Of a stretch of DNA of 64,000 nt, positions 1 through 9,026 are shown piece after piece. The position numbers and the translations under genes are program-made. The notes under the pieces are model-generated. The model was not told the DNA's origin. It worked only from the letters and a program-made list of their open reading frames with translations, and did no database searches. Source of the DNA: Merdimonas faecis (GTDB lineage Bacteria; Bacillota; Clostridia; Lachnospirales; Lachnospiraceae); contig NZ_MIEH01000018.1 in NCBI RefSeq assembly GCF_001754075.1, positions 62,001-126,000 of the forward strand. The letters are read 5' to 3'. How positions within the stretch are numbered: the first letter of the stretch is position 1; each line of letters begins with the position of its first letter.

Positions 1-73
1 ATCCCCAGCGCTCATACTCATGAAGTATTTCAAGAGGTATATGATAGCGCTCGCTTGCCTCATCAATTGTCAT
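1..73 (-). CDS. MerR-like HTH protein, N-terminus only
   Basis: Only the first 24 codons are in the window; the gene runs off the left edge. The peptide begins MTIDEASERYHIPLEILHEY and looks like the first helix-turn-helix of small MerR/excisionase-like proteins common in Lachnospiraceae. The ATG is preceded by a clear GAGGAGGG ribosome binding site about 5 nt upstream, which supports the start. The rest of the protein and its targets cannot be seen, so the family call is tentative. Confidence 0.55.
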   Translation of the reverse strand, partial: MTIDEASERYHIPLEILHEYERWG

Positions 74-117
74 TTGTTCCCTCCTCTCGGAATAACATTT
101 CGTTCACAATGGAAGAG

Positions 118-133
118 ATACTATATAAAGTAT
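118..133. promoter_or_regulatory. Short inverted repeat upstream of the MerR-like gene
   Basis: ATACT and AGTAT form a perfect inverted repeat around a 6-nt TATATA-like centre, about 45 nt upstream of the minus-strand ATG. A minus-strand -10-like TATAGT overlaps it. An autoregulatory operator is possible, but the repeat is short and the region is AT-rich. The rest of 134-369 holds no convincing gene. Confidence 0.25.
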
Positions 134-369
134 GATCGTTCTTTTGGAACAATTTCATTATAGCTTTCACAAAGACATACGTCTAATGCTTATATTAAAT
201 CTTAATAAATGCCCGTACTGCATTTTTGGGGTTCGACAGTCTATGCCCGTGTAGCTTTTTAAGAAACACGCTGTAAGTCCAAACCTGATGGTATCTACAG
301 AAAAACAAATCGGTTCTTCTGCAGACCTCAAAAGTATTTTATAATGACTCATATAAAGGAGAAATATGT

Positions 370-1029
370 ATGAGTGGATTGTTGAAGCAATTAGAGAAAA
401 AACGGAGCATAGTATTGATTCTTATGTCCCTGGCCGTTGTGCTGATGCTCTCAGGGTGCAGCGGCACGGAAGAAGAATCCCAGCCCGCCTCTTCCGGTGA
501 AGAGGAGGCGTATACACTGGAAACAAAGGTAGAAGACGTGATCAATGATCCGGCCTTTGGAGATTATGGGAGACTGATCTTTCCGGCGGACCGGACAATA
601 GACGACGATCTCACGCTGCAGGACGTGGGAGAGATCCTGACCTGGTATAACAATGTGAATCCTGAGCGGACAGTAGCCATTGCGAATGAGCTGAGAAAGC
701 AGGCGGCATCCGGAGAACAGATTTTTTATGATATCTATACAGATGAGGAAAAAAGGGAAGATCCGGACAAAGAAAATACAGGTCTTTTTTTCTTCCGGGG
801 AGATCCGGGGGCTAAGACAGCCATTGTAAATGCGGGAGGAGGATTCGTCTATGTGGCGGCTATGCATGACAGCTTCCCGCATGCCATGGAGTTATCAGAA
901 ATGGGATATAATGCCTTTGCGCTGATCTACCGGCCGGGAGCCGATACTGCCTGCGAGGATCTGGCAAGAGCCATCGCCTTCCTTCATGAACATGCGGAGG
1001 AGCTTCAGATTGATATGGAAGACTATTGA
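370..1029 (+). pseudogene. Truncated lipoprotein alpha/beta hydrolase
   Basis: The 219-residue product starts with a lipoprotein signal: a hydrophobic stretch ending in lipobox LSGC, with the lipidated Cys at residue 30. It then has a fold typical of secreted alpha/beta hydrolases (the segment AIVNAGGGFVYVAAMHDS and a later ALIYRPG strand). The reading frame stops just where the family normally shows the GxSxG nucleophile elbow; a degenerate GGC-GGC run follows the TGA at 1027-1029. The active-site serine, acid and histidine are therefore all absent. RBS AAGGAG sits 8 nt before the ATG. I infer a 3' truncated gene that is probably inactive as a hydrolase. A start read as a small lipoprotein with its own role is less likely. 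Confidence 0.6.
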
Positions 1030-1100
1030 TTGAACGGGCGGCCAGCTTCTGGGAAAGTAATATGGGAGAATAGAGAAGAATAGAATATAGGATTTAAAAC

Positions 1101-1136
1101 CCCGGCAGGATGAGAACTTTCCTGCCGGGATTTTTT
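1101..1136 (+). terminator. Rho-independent terminator
   Basis: A 10-bp stem (CCCGGCAGGA paired with TCCTGCCGGG) with a 9-nt loop is followed directly by a run of T. It closes the hydrolase remnant transcript before the marR promoter. Confidence 0.85.
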
Positions 1137-1147
1137 ATGCAGCGCCC

Positions 1148-1176
1148 TTGACTTTAGTCCGAAGTCGTACTATAAT
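1148..1176 (+). promoter_or_regulatory. Sigma-A promoter of the marR-ABC operon
   Basis: TTGACT at 1148-1153 and a perfect TATAAT at 1171-1176 are separated by 17 nt. This is close to the ideal housekeeping promoter and lies 33 nt upstream of the marR ATG. Confidence 0.85.
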
Positions 1177-1196
1177 CATGGTACGATTTCGGACTA
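1155..1196. promoter_or_regulatory. Inverted-repeat operator over the marR promoter
   Basis: Arms at 1155-1170 and 1181-1196 are inverted copies with one mismatch (TAGTCCGAAGTCGTAC against GTACGATTTCGGACTA). The left arm fills the -35/-10 spacer and the right arm covers the start of transcription, with the -10 box in the centre. Binding here would block RNA polymerase. The MarR-family product encoded 13 nt downstream is the obvious candidate repressor. Confidence 0.8.
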
Positions 1197-1208
1197 AGGA
1201 GGTTCCAG

Positions 1209-1658
1209 ATGAAAATATTTCAAGAAGAAGTGCTGCAGCAGTTTAATCATTTTTATAAAGAACTGGATGATCTTTATCATGAGATTTCCACTGCGACAGG
1301 ATTATCAGACAGTGCGTTTGACGTTATGTATGTAGTTGCCACTTTAGGGGATGGGTGTCTGCAGAGAGATATCTGCCGGGAAGCGTTCGTAAGCAAGCAG
1401 ACGGTAAACTCTTCAGTGCGGAATCTTGAAAAGAAAGGGTTTCTCCTTCTTGAGCAGCATGGGAGAGATAAGCAGATATACCTTACGGACCAGGGAAAAG
1501 AATTTTCAGAGCAGAAAATACGTCCTGTGATCCAGATGGAAAACGAAATATTTATGGATCTGGAACCGGAGGAGAGAAAAGAATTTGTCCGTCTTTTCCG
1601 AAAATATGTAGATATATTTGAAAGACATGAGAAGATATTGCTGGAGGATCTGAAATGA
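1209..1658 (+). CDS. MarR family transcriptional regulator
   Basis: A 149-residue winged-helix regulator. The helix-turn-helix region is visible around residues 55-80 (QRDICREAFVSKQTVNSSVR), followed by the wing with KKGFLLLEQHGRDKQIYLT. The dimerising N- and C-terminal helices are present and the length is normal for the family. AAGGAGG lies 7 nt upstream of the ATG. The last codons overlap the following ABC transporter gene by 4 nt (ATGA), so the three genes form one operon. The operator-like repeat over its own promoter suggests autorepression and ligand-induced expression of the exporter. The ligand is unknown. Confidence 0.9.
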   Translation: MKIFQEEVLQQFNHFYKELDDLYHEISTATGLSDSAFDVMYVVATLGDGCLQRDICREAFVSKQTVNSSVRNLEKKGFLLLEQHGRDKQIYLTDQGKEFSEQKIRPVIQMENEIFMDLEPEERKEFVRLFRKYVDIFERHEKILLEDLK

Positions 1659-3403
1659 AACTGGTATTACGCTTTTTAAAGCCATATCGGCGGTTATGCG
1701 GACTTACCATACTCGCTATGCTCCTTGACGTGGCGGGAGGGCTGATCGTTCCCCGTCTGACCGCGGATATGATCAACATCGGTATAGAAAGCGGCAGCCT
1801 GTCCTTTATCATCCAAAAAGGGCTTGCAATGCTGGCGGCCACTCTTGCGGCAGGCGCAGGAGCGCTGCTGGGAAGCTGGCTGTGTGCGGATCTGTCGGCA
1901 AAAATAGGAAAAGATATGAGAAATGCTGTCTATGAGAAGTCGCTTACCTTTTCAGACCATGATTTTGACCAGTTTGGGACAGGCTCCATGATTACCCGTA
2001 CACTCAATGACATTAATATCATACAGCAGTCAGTGGTCTGGTGTATCCAGATGGTGCTGCCGGTTCCGGCTGTTTGCGTGATGGGGATTGCCATGGCATT
2101 TGCGGTGGATCAGGTGATGGGATTTCTGCTGATTGGAGTGACGCTTCTGATCGTTATCCTGGCAGTGATCGTTACCCGGAGAGCATCAGAAATTTTCGGA
2201 CGCCTGCAAAGGTTGCTGGACCGGATGAACGTAGTGCTGCGGGAGAATCTGACAGGGGTCAGGGTGATCCGTGCTTTCCGGAAGGAAAGAGATGAAGAGG
2301 AGAGGATGAGAAAATCCTTTGAGGATTATGCAGAGACGTCGATCAGGGCAAATCTCTTGTTTGCAGGACTGGAAAGTACCGCCTTTTTTGTGATCAATAT
2401 CTGTATTGTGGCGATCCTGTGGTTTGGAGGAAACCGGATTGGAGCCGGATACATGCAGATCGGTGATATTACTGCACTGACGGAGTATTCGATTCTGATC
2501 TTATTCTATATCATCATGGCCCAGATGGTGATCATCCTGCTCCCAAGAGCCAGAGTGTGTATCCGGAGAGTCAGCGAAGTGCTGGAAAAGGAGCCTGGAA
2601 TCCTGGATGGTCAGGTAAACAGAGGGGAAAAGGAATACGGACTGGCAGAAGGCCTTCATGGAGAAGACGTGGTGGCCGCCAGATTCCTCGATGTGTCGTT
2701 CCGCTTTCCGGATGCAGATGAATATGCATTGAAAAATCTTAGTTTTTCCTGTAAGAGAGGGGAGACGACAGCGGTAATAGGAGGAACCGGAAGCGGAAAA
2801 TCTACTATTGCAAAGCTTTTGCTCCGTTTCCATGATGTGTCGGAGGGTCAGGTGCTGGCAGGCGGGAAGGATGTCAGGGAAATCCCGCAGGAAGAGCTGC
2901 GCAGGCATATTGCCTATGTACCTCAGAAGGCATGGCTGTTTTCGGGAACAGTTGCGGAGAATCTGAGGCAGGGAAATGAAAAGGCTACGGAGGAGGAAAT
3001 GCGGCATATCCTTTCGGTTGCCCAGGCTGATTTTGTAAACGGGCTGCCGATGGGATTGCATGCCCGGGTATCCCAGGGCGGCACCAATTTCTCCGGCGGA
3101 CAGAGGCAGCGCCTCGCTATCGCCAGGGCTTTGATGAAAAAGGCGGATCTCTATATTTTTGATGACAGTTTTTCAGCGCTGGATTTCAAAACAGACGCTG
3201 CGCTCCGCCATGCCCTCAAAACAGAGGTGGCGGATGCTGCCGTACTGATCGTGGCCCAGCGTATTAACACGATCCTGAACGCAGATCAGATCATCGTACT
3301 GGATGAGGGGAAGATCGCCGGTATCGGGAAGCACAGCGAATTGATGCAAAGCTGCCTGGTATATCAGGATATTGCAAGATCGCAGATGAAAGGAGAGGCA
3401 TAG
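1655..3403 (+). CDS. ABC exporter subunit with degenerate ATPase site
   Basis: A 582-residue half-transporter: six-helix transmembrane domain (about residues 1-310) followed by a nucleotide-binding domain. Walker A is intact (GGTGSGKST) and the signature is FSGGQRQR. Walker B ends in FDDS, with Asp in place of the catalytic Glu, and the switch histidine is Gln (VAQRI). These changes are the mark of the degenerate-site partner in heterodimeric type IV exporters such as TM287 of TM287/288. It should pair with the next gene product. Overlap with marR and a 2-nt gap to the partner show tight coupling. Export of a drug or toxic compound is inferred; substrate unknown. Confidence 0.9.
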   Translation: MKLVLRFLKPYRRLCGLTILAMLLDVAGGLIVPRLTADMINIGIESGSLSFIIQKGLAMLAATLAAGAGALLGSWLCADLSAKIGKDMRNAVYEKSLTFSDHDFDQFGTGSMITRTLNDINIIQQSVVWCIQMVLPVPAVCVMGIAMAFAVDQVMGFLLIGVTLLIVILAVIVTRRASEIFGRLQRLLDRMNVVLRENLTGVRVIRAFRKERDEEERMRKSFEDYAETSIRANLLFAGLESTAFFVINICIVAILWFGGNRIGAGYMQIGDITALTEYSILILFYIIMAQMVIILLPRARVCIRRVSEVLEKEPGILDGQVNRGEKEYGLAEGLHGEDVVAARFLDVSFRFPDADEYALKNLSFSCKRGETTAVIGGTGSGKSTIAKLLLRFHDVSEGQVLAGGKDVREIPQEELRRHIAYVPQKAWLFSGTVAENLRQGNEKATEEEMRHILSVAQADFVNGLPMGLHARVSQGGTNFSGGQRQRLAIARALMKKADLYIFDDSFSALDFKTDAALRHALKTEVADAAVLIVAQRINTILNADQIIVLDEGKIAGIGKHSELMQSCLVYQDIARSQMKGEA

Positions 3404-3405
3404 AT

Positions 3406-5223
3406 ATGGCTGAGTATGAAAATACCCAGTATACAGACGAGATGGAGTTTGAGGTGCCCAAAAAGTCCAGAGAAACGGTAAAACGTTTGTGGAAGTCTAT
3501 GGGGAGGCAGCGTATCCGTCTTATGATCGTGGCTGTTTCTGTAGTTTTTTATACAGTGCTTTCTGTGGCGGCCCCGGTTTACAGTGCGAAGATCGTAGAC
3601 CTTCTCTTTAAGGAGATTAAGGCGGCCATTGAGACAGGAGATATTTTCCGTGTATCCTGGGAGCATGTGGGACGGGAAATCATGATCCTTCTTCTTATCT
3701 ATACAGTGACAGGGATTCTGTACATGTTTCAGAGCTTTCTCATGGCCAGCTTTGCCGAGCGCCTGAGCCTGGAGCTTCGGACAAAGATCAGCAGGAAACT
3801 TTCAAGGCTGCCTCTTTCTTATTATGACGGGCATCAGCCCGGAGAAGTGTTAAGCCGTGCCACCAATGACCTGGATAAAATGGCTGAAGTCATGCAGACA
3901 GGGCTTTTGAAGTTATTTACGGCGGTAGGTATGGTAGCCGGATCCCTGATTATGATGTTTTACTTTCATGTGGGACTGACGTTGGTGTTTTTACTTTTTA
4001 CTGTGCTTGCGATGCTGTCCACCAGCTTTTTCTCTGCAAAGACACTCCACTGTGCTGCAAAGAGGCAGCAGGCGGTAAGCCTGGTGACCCGCAGGGTGGA
4101 GGAAGCTTACAGCGGGCGGACTGTGATCAAGGCATTTACCCAGGAAAAAAACAGCCGGAAAGACATGGAGGAGGCTGTAGAAGAGCTGGCCAGGACCTCA
4201 AGGAAAGCAGACTTTATGATGAATGTGGTCAACCCTTTTATCCGTATGGTCAACCGTCTGGGGCAGGCGGTGATTGCCGTGTTTGCCGGAAAGCTTTTGC
4301 TGGACGGCGTGCTGAGCGTGGGCGTGTTCCAGGCCTTTTTCCAGTACGTGTACCAGGCATCGGAGCCTCTGACAGAGGCGGCATATATGATCAATTCGCT
4401 GCAGTCTTCCATAGCGTCCGTGGAGCGGATCTTTCAGCTGCTGGACGAAGAGGAGATCCGGAAGGATCCATCACATCCGGCGGAAGTTCTGAATGCAGAA
4501 GGATATGTGGAGTTTTGCCATGTGAAATTTGGGTATACGAAAGAGCATATTCTGATGGATGATATCAGTTTTGCGGTAAAGCCGGGACAGAAGATCGCAG
4601 TGGTGGGAAGTACCGGATCCGGAAAGACAACACTGATCAATCTCCTGATGAGGTTCTATGAGGTGAATGGCGGGCAGATTCTGTTAGACGGCAGAGATAC
4701 TGCAGATATGACCTATGCAGGACTTCGGGGAAATTTCGGAATGGTACTTCAGGATACATGGCTGTTTGACGGGACCATTGCGGAGAATATTGCTTACGGG
4801 AGACCTGGGGCGTCAAGAGAGGAGATCATAGTGGCAGCAAAGGCGGCCAGGGCGGATTTCTTCATCCGGACGCTGCCAAAAGGGTATGATACGGTAATCC
4901 ATGGAGACGCCGAGACGATATCCGCAGGACAGAGACAGCTCCTGACCATAGCACGGGTGATGCTGACAGATCCGGCGGTCCTGATTCTGGACGAGGCTAC
5001 CTCCAGTGTGGACACGAGAACAGAGATGGAGATTGGAAGGGCAATGAGTGAACTGATGCAGGGGCGGACCAGCTTTGTGATCGCCCATCGTCTTTCTACC
5101 ATTGTAGATGCGGATCTGATCCTTGTGATGCAAAACGGAAATATCATTGAGAAGGGGAACCATCATACCCTGCTTGACGCCGGAGGTGCATACGCGGAAC
5201 TTTATAACAGTCAGTTTGCATAA
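3406..5223 (+). CDS. ABC exporter subunit with consensus ATPase site
   Basis: A 605-residue half-transporter with a longer N-terminal cytoplasmic extension (about 60 residues) before the first membrane helix. The nucleotide-binding domain has Walker A GSTGSGKTT, Walker B LILDEATSS with the catalytic Glu, and the switch His (VIAHRLST). Its signature reads SAGQRQ instead of SGGQ. Because this signature faces the partner's altered Walker B across the dimer, both defects fall in the same composite site. The complex should hydrolyse ATP at one site only, as in TM287/288 and BmrCD-like exporters. RBS GGAGAGG lies close upstream of the ATG. Confidence 0.92.
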   Translation: MAEYENTQYTDEMEFEVPKKSRETVKRLWKSMGRQRIRLMIVAVSVVFYTVLSVAAPVYSAKIVDLLFKEIKAAIETGDIFRVSWEHVGREIMILLLIYTVTGILYMFQSFLMASFAERLSLELRTKISRKLSRLPLSYYDGHQPGEVLSRATNDLDKMAEVMQTGLLKLFTAVGMVAGSLIMMFYFHVGLTLVFLLFTVLAMLSTSFFSAKTLHCAAKRQQAVSLVTRRVEEAYSGRTVIKAFTQEKNSRKDMEEAVEELARTSRKADFMMNVVNPFIRMVNRLGQAVIAVFAGKLLLDGVLSVGVFQAFFQYVYQASEPLTEAAYMINSLQSSIASVERIFQLLDEEEIRKDPSHPAEVLNAEGYVEFCHVKFGYTKEHILMDDISFAVKPGQKIAVVGSTGSGKTTLINLLMRFYEVNGGQILLDGRDTADMTYAGLRGNFGMVLQDTWLFDGTIAENIAYGRPGASREEIIVAAKAARADFFIRTLPKGYDTVIHGDAETISAGQRQLLTIARVMLTDPAVLILDEATSSVDTRTEMEIGRAMSELMQGRTSFVIAHRLSTIVDADLILVMQNGNIIEKGNHHTLLDAGGAYAELYNSQFA

Positions 5224-5227
5224 AATG

Positions 5228-5277
5228 AGGCTCCCACGCAGAGCGGTTATTGTTTTCTCTGCGTGGGGAGCCTTTTT
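5228..5277. terminator. Terminator between convergent genes
   Basis: A 16-bp near-perfect stem (AGGCTCCCACGCAGAG with CTCTGCGTGGGGAGCCT) is followed by TTTTT on the plus strand. It ends the MarR/ABC operon. It may also serve the convergent ABC-F gene, but the minus-strand T-run is weaker. Confidence 0.85.
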
Positions 5278-5293
5278 AAATGAAATAAAATGA

Positions 5294-6937
5294 TTAATCC
5301 TCGTCTTCGGTCTGTACCGAGTAGGTCTGGCGTTTTCTTGCCATCTCGTCGCTTTCCAGATATTCGTCGTAGGTGGTGATCTTGTCGATCAGCTTTCCGC
5401 CGGGCACGATCTCCATGATGCGGTTGGCGGTAGTCTGAACGATCTGGTGGTCACGGGAAGTGAAGAGGATCACGCCCGGGAATTTGATCATACCGTTGTT
5501 GAGAGCGGTGATGGATTCCATGTCCAGGTGGTTGGTAGGCTCGTCCAGGATCAGCACATTGGCTCCGGAGATCATCATCTTGGACAGCATACAGCGGACT
5601 TTTTCGCCTCCAGACAGAACGCTGACTCTCTTTACGCCGTCGTCGCCGGAGAAGAGCATACGGCCTAAGAAGCCGCGCACATAGGTGACGTCTTTTTCAT
5701 CGGAATACTGGGTCAGCCATTCTACGATGGTATAGTCGTTCTCGAATTCTGCGCCGTGATCCAGCGGGAAGTAAGCCTGGGAGGTGGTGATTCCCCACTT
5801 GTAAGTTCCTTCGTCCGGTTCCATTTCGCCCATCAGGATCTGGAAGAGAGTGGTCTTTGCCAGCTCGTTGCCTCCCACGAAAGCCACCTTATCGTCATGG
5901 TTTAAGGTAAAGGAAATGTTATCCAGTACCTTTTCGCCGTCAATGGTCTTGGACAGGCCTTCTACGGTGAGAACCTCATTTCCGATCTCGCGGTTTGGAC
6001 GGAAGTCAATGTAAGGATACTTCCGGCTGGAGGGCTGGATGTCGTCCAGCTGGATCTTCTCCAGGGCACGCTTTCTGGAAGTCGCCTGTTTGGATTTGGA
6101 AGCGTTGGCGCTGAACCGGGAGATAAATTCCTGGAGCTCTTTGATCTTTTCTTCCTTTTTCTTGTTGGCTTCCTTCATCTGACGGATCAGAAGCTGGCTG
6201 GACTCATACCAGAAATCATAGTTTCCGGCATAGAGCTTGATCTTGCCGTAGTCGATGTCTGCGATCTGGGTGCAGACTTTATTTAAGAAATAACGGTCGT
6301 GGGATACCACGATCACTGTGTTTTCAAAGCCGATAAGGAACTCCTCCAGCCAGGCGATGGCGTCCAGGTCCAGGTGGTTGGTAGGCTCGTCCAGGAGCAG
6401 GATGTCCGGATTGCCAAAGAGGGCCTGTGCCAGAAGGACCTTTACCTTTTCCGGTCCGTTTAAGTTTTTCATCATCTCATAGTGAAGTTCGGTGCCGATG
6501 CCAAGACCGTTCAGAAGAGAAGCGGCGTCGGATTCAGCTTCCCAGCCGTTCATGGCGGCAAACTCGGCTTCCAGCTCGCTGGCCTTGATGCCGTCCTCAT
6601 CTGTGAAATCTTCTTTTGCATAGATCTCTTCTTTTTCTTTCATGATCTCATAGAGGCGGGCGTTTCCCATGATGACTGTGTCCAGAACCGGGTAGTCATC
6701 GTATTTAAAATGATCCTGCTGCAGGAAGGAAAGCCGTTCTCCAGGAGTGATGATGACCTCTCCCTTGGAAGGCTCCAGCTGTCCGGAAAGGATCTTTAAG
6801 AAGGTGGATTTTCCGGCGCCGTTGGCTCCGATCAGGCCGTAGCAGTTGCCTTCGGTAAATTTGATATTCACATCCTCAAACAAAGCTTTTTTTCCGACGC
6901 GCAGCGTCACATTGCTTGTACTGATCATAAGATTCAT
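5294..6937 (-). CDS. ABC-F family ATPase, YbiT-like
   Basis: A 547-residue soluble protein with two tandem ABC domains and no membrane domain, as in ABC-F ribosome-associated factors; alignment by eye is closest to E. coli YbiT. Domain 1 has Walker A GANGAGKST and Walker B LLLDEPTNHLD, but its signature is NGPEK. The inter-domain linker carries the SRFSANASKSKQATSRKRAL segment. Domain 2 has the signature LSGGEKVR and Walker B LILDEPTNHLD, but Walker A is GGNELAKTT (Gly to Ala before Lys) and the switch reads TSRDH where SHDR is usual. The C-terminus is acidic. ABC-F proteins act on translating ribosomes; whether this one gives antibiotic protection or acts in translation cannot be told. Confidence 0.88.
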   Translation of the reverse strand: MNLMISTSNVTLRVGKKALFEDVNIKFTEGNCYGLIGANGAGKSTFLKILSGQLEPSKGEVIITPGERLSFLQQDHFKYDDYPVLDTVIMGNARLYEIMKEKEEIYAKEDFTDEDGIKASELEAEFAAMNGWEAESDAASLLNGLGIGTELHYEMMKNLNGPEKVKVLLAQALFGNPDILLLDEPTNHLDLDAIAWLEEFLIGFENTVIVVSHDRYFLNKVCTQIADIDYGKIKLYAGNYDFWYESSQLLIRQMKEANKKKEEKIKELQEFISRFSANASKSKQATSRKRALEKIQLDDIQPSSRKYPYIDFRPNREIGNEVLTVEGLSKTIDGEKVLDNISFTLNHDDKVAFVGGNELAKTTLFQILMGEMEPDEGTYKWGITTSQAYFPLDHGAEFENDYTIVEWLTQYSDEKDVTYVRGFLGRMLFSGDDGVKRVSVLSGGEKVRCMLSKMMISGANVLILDEPTNHLDMESITALNNGMIKFPGVILFTSRDHQIVQTTANRIMEIVPGGKLIDKITTYDEYLESDEMARKRQTYSVQTEDED

Positions 6938-7082
6938 TCTCCTTACTTAAAAAATGTCCGGCGTGTCTGCCGGAGCGCGTATCAGTTGGTTACATACATT
7001 GCCTATCTTAGCAAATATATCCGGAAATGGCAAGGATAGAAAGCGCCTGTGTGAAAAAATTTGTCATCCGGGAAAGTTATGG

Positions 7083-7111
7083 TTTTCCAAACCGGGAATC
7101 CGGTATATAAT
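7083..7111 (+). promoter_or_regulatory. Probable promoter of the patatin-like gene
   Basis: TTTTCC at 7083-7088 and TATAAT at 7106-7111 are spaced by 17 nt, with 26 nt left to the ATG. The spacer holds ACCGG-N4-CCGGT, a small inverted repeat. The -35 box is poor, so an activator or weak expression is possible. Confidence 0.45.
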
Positions 7112-7137
7112 ATCCGGTAGAAAGTGGGGTAGAATTT

Positions 7138-7995
7138 ATGCAGAAAGCAACAATGGTACTGGAAGGCGGAGCAACCAGAGGCGTTTTTAGCTCGGGAGCT
7201 CTGGATTATCTGATGGAACAAGACTTTTATACGTCCCATGTGGTCGGCGTATCCGCCGGTTCCTGCAACGGTGTGGACTATGTGTCAAAGCAGATCGGCA
7301 GGACCAGGGACTGTATGATCCATAAAGAAAAAGAGTATGATTATCATGTGGGATTCAGGAAGTTTGTAAAAGAAAAGAGTATCCTGGATATGGATATGGT
7401 GTTTGACAAATATCCGAAAGAAATTTTTCCATTTGATTTTGACACCTATTTCGCTTCGGAAATGGAATGTGAAATTGTCACAACCAATTGTGTGACGGGG
7501 AAAGCGGAGTACATGACGGAAAGGAGCGACAGAGACCGGCTGATGAAGCTCTGCCGGGCATCCAGCAGTATGCCGCTGGTCTCGCCGATCGTTAATGTAG
7601 ACGGCGTGCCGTACCTGGACGGGGGACTGGCGGATTCTATTCCCGTGAAGCGGGCACAGGCGCTTGGAAATGAAAAGATCATCGTGATCCTGACCCGCAA
7701 TCCGGGCTATCGGAAGAAACCGACATCCAGAGGAGTTAAGAGTCTCTACAAAAGAGCTTACAAAAAGTATCCTAATCTGGTGCGCACAGCAATCAAAAGG
7801 AGCATGATCTATAATCAGCAGATGGAACTGGTGGAAAAGCTGGAGGATGAAGGAAAGATTTTTGTGATAAGGCCTTTGATTCCGACGGTGTCAAGGCTGG
7901 AGAAAAATTATGATGCTCTGATGCATTTCTATGAACACGGATACCGGCTGATGAAGCGGCAGTATCAGGCGCTCCAGGAGTATATGGAAAAGTAG
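7138..7995 (+). CDS. Patatin-like phospholipase (YjjU-like)
   Basis: A 285-residue patatin-fold lipid acyl hydrolase. The oxyanion loop GGATRG is at residues 10-15, the nucleophile elbow GVSAG places the catalytic Ser at 39, and DGG at 161-163 supplies the dyad Asp. There is no signal peptide or membrane helix, so it should act inside the cell on membrane phospholipids or acyl lipids. Length and motif spacing match bacterial YjjU-type patatins. It is transcribed apart from the ABC-F gene and is followed after 26 nt by the PdxA-family gene. The substrate is unknown. Confidence 0.88.
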   Translation: MQKATMVLEGGATRGVFSSGALDYLMEQDFYTSHVVGVSAGSCNGVDYVSKQIGRTRDCMIHKEKEYDYHVGFRKFVKEKSILDMDMVFDKYPKEIFPFDFDTYFASEMECEIVTTNCVTGKAEYMTERSDRDRLMKLCRASSSMPLVSPIVNVDGVPYLDGGLADSIPVKRAQALGNEKIIVILTRNPGYRKKPTSRGVKSLYKRAYKKYPNLVRTAIKRSMIYNQQMELVEKLEDEGKIFVIRPLIPTVSRLEKNYDALMHFYEHGYRLMKRQYQALQEYMEK

Positions 7996-8021
7996 GAAAA
8001 GACGGAAAAAGGAGAATCAGG

Positions 8022-9026
8022 ATGCGTAAACCAAGGATAGCGGTTCCTATCGGGGATCCGGCAGGGATCGGGCCGGAGATCGTGGCAAAGGCGATGTCGT
8101 CAAATGAGATTTCCGATGTTGCGGAATGTATCGTGGTGGGAGACAAAAGGATCATGGATCGGGCTGTAAGATTTGCGGAAGTGGAGACGCTTAAGATCCG
8201 TTCTGTGACGAATCCGGAAGAGGGGGATTACCGTCCGGGCGTCATGAATCTGATCGATCCTTCCAACCTTGGCCCAAATGAATATGAGATGGGAGCCGTG
8301 AACGGAAAGTGCGGGAGAGCCGCCTATGAATACATTGAAAAAAGTGTGAAGCTTGCGCTGGACGGCCGGGTGGATGCGGTGGCAACAACGCCCATCAACA
8401 AAGAATCCCTAAAAGCCGGCGGGATCAATTACATCGGCCATACGGAGATTTTCGGCGTGCTGACAGAGACGAAGGATCCGCTGACTATGTTTGAGACAAG
8501 AGGGCTTCGGATCTTTTTCCTGACCAGGCATGTATCTTTAAGAGAGATGCTGGAAATGATAAAGAAAGAGCGGATCATAGAATATGTCAAGAGGTGCATG
8601 AAGGCTCTAAAGCAGCTGGGCGTAGAGAATGGGACTATGGCGGTGGCGGGGTTAAATCCCCACAGCGGAGAACATGGTCTGTTTGGATGGGAGGAAGAAG
8701 AGGAGATCGTTCCTGCCATTGAAGAACTGAAGGCAGAAGGGTATGATGTGGAAGGCCCTGTAGGGGCTGATTCGGTATTCCACCAGGCGGCGGAAGGAAA
8801 ATACAACAGCGTACTGTCCCTGTATCATGACCAGGGACATATCGCCGCTAAAACGCTGGATTTCCATCGTACTATTGCCGTGACATGCGGGATGCCGATC
8901 CTTCGGACCTCTGTGGATCACGGAACCGCTTTTGATATTGCGGGTACCGGGAAGGCCTCAGAGGTTAGCATGATCGAAGCCATAAAAGTAGCGGCCAGGT
9001 ACGCTTCAAATATTTACTGTCCGTAG
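8022..9026 (+). CDS. PdxA-family 4-phosphothreonate-type dehydrogenase
   Basis: A 334-residue NAD-dependent, divalent-metal dehydrogenase. The N-terminal GDPAGIGPE, the GHTEIF region and the C-terminal [14 protein letters not shown] are characteristic of PdxA. Family knowledge: PdxA oxidises 4-phosphohydroxy-L-threonine in vitamin B6 synthesis, while PdxA2 paralogues oxidise 4-phospho-D-threonate or D-erythronate in sugar-acid catabolism. No pdxJ or other B6 gene is nearby, nor is a DUF1537-type kinase, so the PdxA2-like role is an inference only. AAGGAG precedes the ATG. The last 13 bp overlap the 3' end of the convergent TruA-like gene. Confidence 0.85.
   Translation: MRKPRIAVPIGDPAGIGPEIVAKAMSSNEISDVAECIVVGDKRIMDRAVRFAEVETLKIRSVTNPEEGDYRPGVMNLIDPSNLGPNEYEMGAVNGKCGRAAYEYIEKSVKLALDGRVDAVATTPINKESLKAGGINYIGHTEIFGVLTETKDPLTMFETRGLRIFFLTRHVSLREMLEMIKKERIIEYVKRCMKALKQLGVENGTMAVAGLNPHSGEHGLFGWEEEEEIVPAIEELKAEGYDVEGPVGADSVFHQAAEGKYNSVLSLYHDQGHIAAKTLDFHRTIAVTCGMPILRTSVDHGTAFDIAGTGKASEVSMIEAIKVAARYASNIYCP

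Noticed and set aside
167-352. A 61-codon minus-strand frame upstream of the truncated hydrolase
   Set aside because: No ribosome binding site and no conserved pattern; it lies in a promoter-type region.
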